Shown here: one piece after another, positions 43,204-46,201 of the stretch
Layout: every line of letters begins with the position of its first letter
Position numbering within the stretch: position 1 is the first letter of the stretch
Origin: Candidatus Firestoneibacteriota bacterium
GTDB taxonomy: Bacteria; Oederibacteriota; D2-FULL-39-29
Length of the DNA stretch: 46,201 nt
Assembly: GCA_903891415.1 (NCBI GenBank)
Contig: CAITEH010000062.1
Coordinates: 1 to 46,201 of the forward strand
Reading direction: 5' to 3'
Translations under genes and position numbers: made by a program
The notes under the pieces: generated by a model
What the model was told of the DNA's origin: nothing
Database searches by the model: none
Seen by the model: only the letters and a program-made list of their open reading frames with translations

Positions 43204-43335
43204 AATTTATTATAAAGTTTACCGGAGTGTTGTTCAATAAGAAAAGTCCGATTTTTGGCGGGTACTCCTGAGACGGCCTGACTCAGTCAGGAATGCTCCG
43301 ACTCTGTCTGACTTCGGCAGATCCCTTAGAAATAG
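43204..43335. other. Spacer with near-palindromes
   Basis: Non-coding. It holds the near-palindrome CCTGACTCAGTCAGG (43277-43291), a second arm pair around GTCTGACTTCGGCAG, and a GTACTCC ... GGAATGCTCC stretch. The latter is partly similar to the GATACTCC ... GGAGCATTTCGC stretch at 44582-44601. It ends directly at hairpin R2. Confidence 0.5.
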
Positions 43336-43379
43336 AAAACCGCCGATGTTAACACCGGCGGTTTTAGTTTTTGGCTCCC
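43336..43379 (-). terminator. Terminator hairpin R2 plus TGGCTCCC tag
   Basis: A ten-base-pair stem AAAACCGCCG/CGGCGGTTTT (43336-43345, 43356-43365), followed on the minus strand by a T-rich run, ends the radical SAM transcript (stop at 43487). On the plus strand TAGTTTTTGGCTCCC (tag at 43372-43379) follows. Stem and loop sequence (GATGTTAACAC) are almost identical to R4. Confidence 0.88.
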
Positions 43380-43486
43380 TGTATTAGACAAGTTTCGCAA
43401 CTGGCTGATGTATAGTAAGAGCTTGAACAAATTAACTTTTGTATAATCCTCTTTAGAACTATAATTACAGTTGCGTTGAATTTATA

Positions 43487-44446
43487 TTATCTATAATGCT
43501 GTATAGGAACAAGATACTCGGGGTATTTATTTCGAAGAACATTTCGAGCTTCCTGACAAAGTTGACACTTATCTGCATAATCGGGTTTAAGTGTGTAGCC
43601 GAACTCTTCTGCTTCTTTTGCAAGTCCATATGGTCCGGTTTCGAGAAGTGTCGAAAAAAGAGGATGCTTTTTAGCATTAAAGGAATCAATAATGTATTTT
43701 ACGGGTTTAGCCCTTATATTACCCATAGCAATACCACATCCTTTGCTTATAAACCCGTCTGGATCAAGTTCGAGAAGCTCGAAGGAATCTAATTCTCCTT
43801 TAAACCACCAGGGAACAGCATTACAAGTTTCCTTTGGTATGCCCCGCCCATTAGCTACTTTGCCGGAAAGCGTTTCAGCGGCACGACCATTAAAGAGAAG
43901 AGTTCCCCGATATGGTTTTCGGATATGACCTTTTAACCGCCGCTGAAGTTCCTGAAATAGTTCATCAGTACGCTTATCTTCCTTATTCGCCCGTTTTAAA
44001 TAATCTAAATATGCCATTTCGAGAGCATATTCTCCTCCCAGTTCATTTGTAATTCTTATTGCACGCTCAATAAAATCCAACGGTACAAACGGTTCGTGAA
44101 AAGAATCCAAACTAAACATAACTGAAGCTTTATTCTTATAAAGCGGAAGAAGAAACTCTCTGGCTTTTTTATCATTATTAGACCAAAAAGCATTAGTCTC
44201 AACTCGAGCTTCAATATTAAGTTTATGAATTGCCGCTACAAGGTTAAAAGTTAAAATGGGAAATAATCCGGGCTCACCACCCAATAATACTACTAACTTC
44301 AAATTATTGGACTTTTGAAGATCTTCTATGCATTTTATCGCAAGTTCTAAATTTATTGGCGGTGCTGGTTCCCGGGTACATTTAAATCTGCAATGAAGAC
44401 AAGCTGCAGTACATTGATAGGTAATGTGTATTTTTAGAACCGACAT
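43487..44446 (-). CDS. Radical SAM protein
   Basis: Start chosen at the ATG at 44446 (MSVLKIHITYQCT) with GAGG upstream; the extension to 44503 is AT-rich and unconserved in character. The 319-residue product has the cluster-binding C12-x3-C16-x2-C19, the SAM motif GGEPG and a C-terminal CQLC that could bind an auxiliary cluster. LDPDGFISKGCGIAMGNIRAKP resembles the SPASM/twitch-type ending of peptide-modifying or anaerobic maturase enzymes. No short precursor peptide or partner was found beside it; the substrate is unknown. It stands alone between R2 and R3. Confidence 0.9.
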   Translation of the reverse strand: MSVLKIHITYQCTAACLHCRFKCTREPAPPINLELAIKCIEDLQKSNNLKLVVLLGGEPGLFPILTFNLVAAIHKLNIEARVETNAFWSNNDKKAREFLLPLYKNKASVMFSLDSFHEPFVPLDFIERAIRITNELGGEYALEMAYLDYLKRANKEDKRTDELFQELQRRLKGHIRKPYRGTLLFNGRAAETLSGKVANGRGIPKETCNAVPWWFKGELDSFELLELDPDGFISKGCGIAMGNIRAKPVKYIIDSFNAKKHPLFSTLLETGPYGLAKEAEEFGYTLKPDYADKCQLCQEARNVLRNKYPEYLVPIQHYR

Positions 44447-44526
44447 ATTTTTGCCCTCGTATTTAAAACTATTTTTATTAGTTATTAGTATTGAATATAC
44501 CAAAACAATTATAACCGTTCAATAAA

Positions 44527-44577
44527 AAACCGCAGATCACTTTATGCAACCTGCGGTTTGGATAGTTGGCTCCCCGG
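44527..44577 (-). repeat. Hairpin R3 plus tRNA-3'-like tag
   Basis: Stem AAACCGCAG/CTGCGGTTT (44527-44535, 44551-44559) with T6 on the minus strand, then the tag TGGCTCCCCGG (44567-44577). On the minus strand the tag and its flank read CCTGG-GAGTAT-CCAGG-CCGGGGAG-CCA, like the T-arm, acceptor strand and CCA tail of a tRNA with a degenerate T-loop. No matching 5' acceptor strand or anticodon arm was found, so it is a fragment, not a gene. Confidence 0.75.
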
Positions 44578-44721
44578 CCTGGATACTCCCAGGAGCATTT
44601 CGCTTTCAGCTCAACTCACCAGGAACCCTTCTCCGCCTGAGGCGGACCAACCAGAGGTTGGGATCAGTCGTCCGCCTCTGGCGGAGAGCTACCGAGAACT
44701 TTACGCTTGCGTAATGAAAAA

Positions 44722-44764
44722 ACCGCCGATGTTGTCACCGGCGGTGATAGTTTTTGGCTCCCCG
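44722..44764 (-). terminator. Terminator hairpin R4 plus TGGCTCCCCG tag
   Basis: Stem ACCGCCG/CGGCGGT (44722-44728, 44739-44745) with a T6 run on the minus strand ends the peptidase transcript, 230 bases after its stop. It is nearly identical to R2 (GATGTT, two variable bases, CACC). Then TAGTTTTTGGCTCCCCG as at R2. Confidence 0.85.
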
Positions 44765-44841
44765 ATGTATACCCATCAAAATGTCCCTACCGTAAAAGAT
44801 GGGTTCAAATTCAAAATTTTAAGGATAAAACACGGGCAAAA
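44755..44841. repeat. Direct repeat copy A (pairs with 45951-46040)
   Basis: 87 bases matching copy B with one 3-base indel, two adjacent-codon changes and four single substitutions. Read on the plus strand from the ATG at 44765 the frame gives MYTHQNVPTVKDGFKFKILR and then IKHGQK; four isolated substitutions all fall on third codon positions and are synonymous. No ribosome-binding site precedes the ATG. Confidence 0.85.
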
Positions 44842-44973
44842 GGTTATAAAACTATGCTTCTGAAAGCCTATAAATGCAGAAACCTACATCAATCATTTAT
44901 AACCGATAAAAAATAGCCGTTTAAACGAAAAAAAAATTTTACCAGACTTTTGGATTGGATATTCTAACCTGAC

Positions 44974-45819
44974 TTAGTTTTGATTTTTAATACTTTCTAT
45001 ATATTCTTTGAACTCTATTCCATAGGTATCATTAAACGCTTTTCCCGAATCGTGCCCGTTAAGCAATGTTTTCATAAACAGAATAAACTTCTCTTTTCCG
45101 TATCTGATTATTAGGTCATCAACTATACACGCAAACTCAGAATAAACGAACCACCATTTATTATCAATAGCAAGCAAATCGACAGCTTTTTGATTATGCC
45201 CTAATATCGTTCCAAAATCATTTGGTGAAAGAAAAATGCCACTTTTTATGGATTTGAAAACTTCCTTTTTTGAGAAATAATTATCTATTCCCATCTGATC
45301 GGCATTATAAACAGCTATGCCTTCCATTAGCCAGCCAGGGTATTTAACAGCAGCAAACAGAGACATATTATGAAACAAAAGCGTATGAGAGAGTTCGTGC
45401 TTTATATATGTTCTCAAATGTATCTTGCCTTCTTCTGATTCCTTCTTCGCTCTAAAAGCAACATAAATCCTGCCATATATCGGCATTGAAGTAAATCTTG
45501 CATTTGAAAAAGTAAATCTTCGCTTTTCTGCATCAGAACCGCAAGCAAAGATCTCAACTTTTTCTTTATATTTTAGCCCATGAAAATCTTCATTTTCGGC
45601 TACTATCCGATCAACATCTAATTTTTCAAAAATTGAAATATCTACTCCTTTATGGAAATATATTACTGCTCTAGCTGTCTCTTTCTTTTCAAAACCAACA
45701 ATGACCGGAGAAAATGGAGCAAGAAATCCCCAAAGGGAAAAACAGATTATTGCAATCAATCCAGTAACAATAATACCCAAAGGTATTTTGAATTTTACTG
45801 ATTTTATCAACAAATTCAT
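44974..45819 (-). CDS. Membrane-anchored zinc metallopeptidase (gluzincin, peptidase MA-like)
   Basis: A single N-terminal transmembrane helix (residues about 13-33) is followed by an extracytoplasmic domain. H141-E142-L-S-H145 is the zinc-binding HExxH motif and E166 in WLMEGIAVY the third ligand, the arrangement of the MA-clan peptidases. The length is 281. The substrate is unknown. It is a single gene between R4 and R5, and more AT-rich than the left part of the window. Confidence 0.9.
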   Translation of the reverse strand: MNLLIKSVKFKIPLGIIVTGLIAIICFSLWGFLAPFSPVIVGFEKKETARAVIYFHKGVDISIFEKLDVDRIVAENEDFHGLKYKEKVEIFACGSDAEKRRFTFSNARFTSMPIYGRIYVAFRAKKESEEGKIHLRTYIKHELSHTLLFHNMSLFAAVKYPGWLMEGIAVYNADQMGIDNYFSKKEVFKSIKSGIFLSPNDFGTILGHNQKAVDLLAIDNKWWFVYSEFACIVDDLIIRYGKEKFILFMKTLLNGHDSGKAFNDTYGIEFKEYIESIKNQN

Positions 45820-45909
45820 ATTGAAATTGCCATTTTGTAGCGTTTACTCCTTATAAAGTCACAATTATTTTGTAATATTTTACCACAAAATAGTTCTTTT
45901 AAAAATAAA

Positions 45910-45960
45910 AAACCGCAGATTGCTTTATACAACCTGCGGTTTGGAATAGTTGGCTCCCCG
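45910..45960 (-). terminator. Terminator hairpin R5 plus TGGCTCCCCG tag
   Basis: Stem AAACCGCAG/CTGCGGTTT (45910-45918, 45934-45942) with a T6 run on the minus strand ends the transcript of the SDR entering from the right. The loop (ATTGCTTTATACAAC) matches R1 and R3. Tag at 45951-45960. Confidence 0.88.
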
Positions 45961-46040
45961 ATGTATAACTCTCATCAAAATAGCCCTACAGTAAAAGATG
46001 GATTCAAATTCAAGATCTTAAGGATAAAACACGGGCAAAA
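45951..46040. repeat. Direct repeat copy B
   Basis: 90 bases matching copy A at 44755-44841. Its plus-strand frame from 45961 runs 46 codons, but the end of it is antisense to the SDR gene, so only the shared part could be meaningful. Confidence 0.85.
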
Positions 46041-46070
46041 AATATTAAACCATTATTTTGATCCATACTT

Positions 46071-46201
46071 TCACTTTGAAGCGAGTTCACCGAACCAATA
46101 AGCCGCAGTTACACCGCCATCCATAAGGAAATCACTACCAGTTATAAATGTACCTTCTGATCCCATGAGTAGTGCAGCAACATTTCCTACCTCATCAGGA
46201 G
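46071..46201 (-). CDS. SDR-family oxidoreductase, C-terminal end only (runs off the right edge)
   Basis: The last 42 codons of a minus-strand gene are present, too short for a normal gene search. PDEVGNVAALLMGSEGTFITG and SDFLMDGGVTAAYWF are the canonical SDR C-terminus (the usual PEEVA..V.FLASd.asyiTG....vDGG). The substrate cannot be told. It is the next gene of the cassette series, terminated by R5. Confidence 0.88.
   Translation of the reverse strand, partial: PDEVGNVAALLMGSEGTFITGSDFLMDGGVTAAYWFGELASK

Larger units (their letters stand above)
44504..44973. other. 470-bp gene-free cassette interval (R3, palindromes, R4, repeat copy A)
   Basis: No convincing gene lies here; the 101-codon frame at 44558-44863 is a repeat-derived reading of tRNA-like sequence. 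In order: hairpin R3 and tag, near-palindromes TCCGCCTGAGGCGGA (44632-44646), CCAACCAGAGGTTGG (44647-44661) and TCCGCCTCTGGCGGA (44671-44685), hairpin R4 and tag, and repeat copy A. It looks like an interval between tags that lacks its gene. Confidence 0.7.
45820..46070. other. Gene-free interval with R5 and repeat copy B
   Basis: It contains the short leader upstream of the peptidase, hairpin R5 with its tag and repeat copy B. No independent gene is supported. Confidence 0.6.

Noticed and set aside
44567-44650. Complete tRNA gene on the minus strand
   Set aside because: Only the 3' acceptor strand, CCA and a T-arm-like stem can be seen; the T-loop is degenerate and no D-arm, anticodon arm or matching 5' strand follows.
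44558-44863. 101-residue plus-strand ORF
   Set aside because: Its start (SWLPGLD...) is the well-known spurious reading of a tRNA acceptor/T-arm sequence; it runs through two hairpins and palindromes and has no ribosome-binding site.
42371-45960. Integron attC sites
   Set aside because: The single-gene cassettes invite the idea, but the hairpins lack paired RYYYAAC and GTTRRRY core sites, behave as ordinary T-run terminators, and no integron integrase is visible.
1-46201. CRISPR array or prophage
   Set aside because: No regularly spaced identical repeats with unique spacers, no cas genes and no phage structural, integrase or lysis genes were seen.

Overview
The window is about 46 kb of mid-GC bacterial chromosome and looks like a piece of a metagenome-derived genome. 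Housekeeping genes (mutS, tyrS, proS, a split coaB/coaC pair, pfkA) are mixed with polysaccharide-degradation genes (GH10, GH3, a clan GH-A enzyme, GH127, esterases), two uroporphyrinogen-decarboxylase-like (URO-D) proteins, a WD40 lipoprotein-biogenesis-like fusion and a cysteine-rich two-CW sensor kinase. Together they suggest a Gram-negative, probably anaerobic, glycan-degrading bacterium from a poorly cultured lineage such as Omnitrophota, Elusimicrobiota, Firestonebacteria or Lentisphaerota. No rRNA or tRNA marker is present, so this placement is inference only. Nearly everything is on the minus strand. The four plus-strand features are a small secreted protein (24266), pfkA (28939), a nitroreductase (34609) and possibly repeat-associated micro-ORFs near the right end.

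Region 1 (1-4359): secreted proteins (an unknown secreted protein and a CBM-GH10 xylanase overlapping a TfoX-N gene), a 131-bp interspersed hairpin repeat and a GNAT acetyltransferase. Region 2 (4379-17778): a dense housekeeping block read leftward, proS > PP-loop thiolase-like ATPase > coaB > coaC > two-CW/GAF histidine kinase > response regulator > 19-codon leader ORF > polyprenol-phosphate sugar synthase > tyrS > GT-C glycosyltransferase > lytic transglycosylase > mutS. Many of its ends overlap by 4-7 bases. Region 3 (17994-23868): a glycan-degradation run, URO-D-like > SGNH esterase > GH39/GH5-like > CE1-type esterase > GH3.

Region 4 (23869-24265) is a gene-free gap holding a compact array of hairpins that resembles a non-autonomous IS200/IS605 element or orphan guide-like RNA. 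Region 5 (24266-30033): a small exported protein with a strong bidirectional terminator, then a tight four-gene operon (Zn alcohol dehydrogenase, sorbitol-6-phosphate-dehydrogenase-like SDR, degenerate PHP protein, class II aldolase). It is divergent from pfkA and could feed a polyol or sugar phosphate into glycolysis.

Region 6 (30045-42285) is a loose accessory region: the WD40/CsgG-like protein, an AKR-like TIM-barrel protein, a second URO-D-like protein, a Vat-type xenobiotic acetyltransferase, nitroreductase, DUF3795, a HAD phosphatase, a beta-lactamase-fold hydrolase, a methyltransferase, GH127, DUF1801 and a QueG-like ferredoxin-domain protein. Region 7 (42371-46201) is the most unusual. 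Four single minus-strand genes (methyltransferase, radical SAM, membrane metallopeptidase, and a partial SDR entering from the right) are each followed by a near-identical terminator hairpin. At four of the five hairpins there is also a TGGCTCCC tag that looks like a tRNA 3' end on the minus strand. One interval between tags is empty, and two tags lead into a duplicated block of about 90 bp. It looks like a repeat-bounded array of one-gene cassettes.
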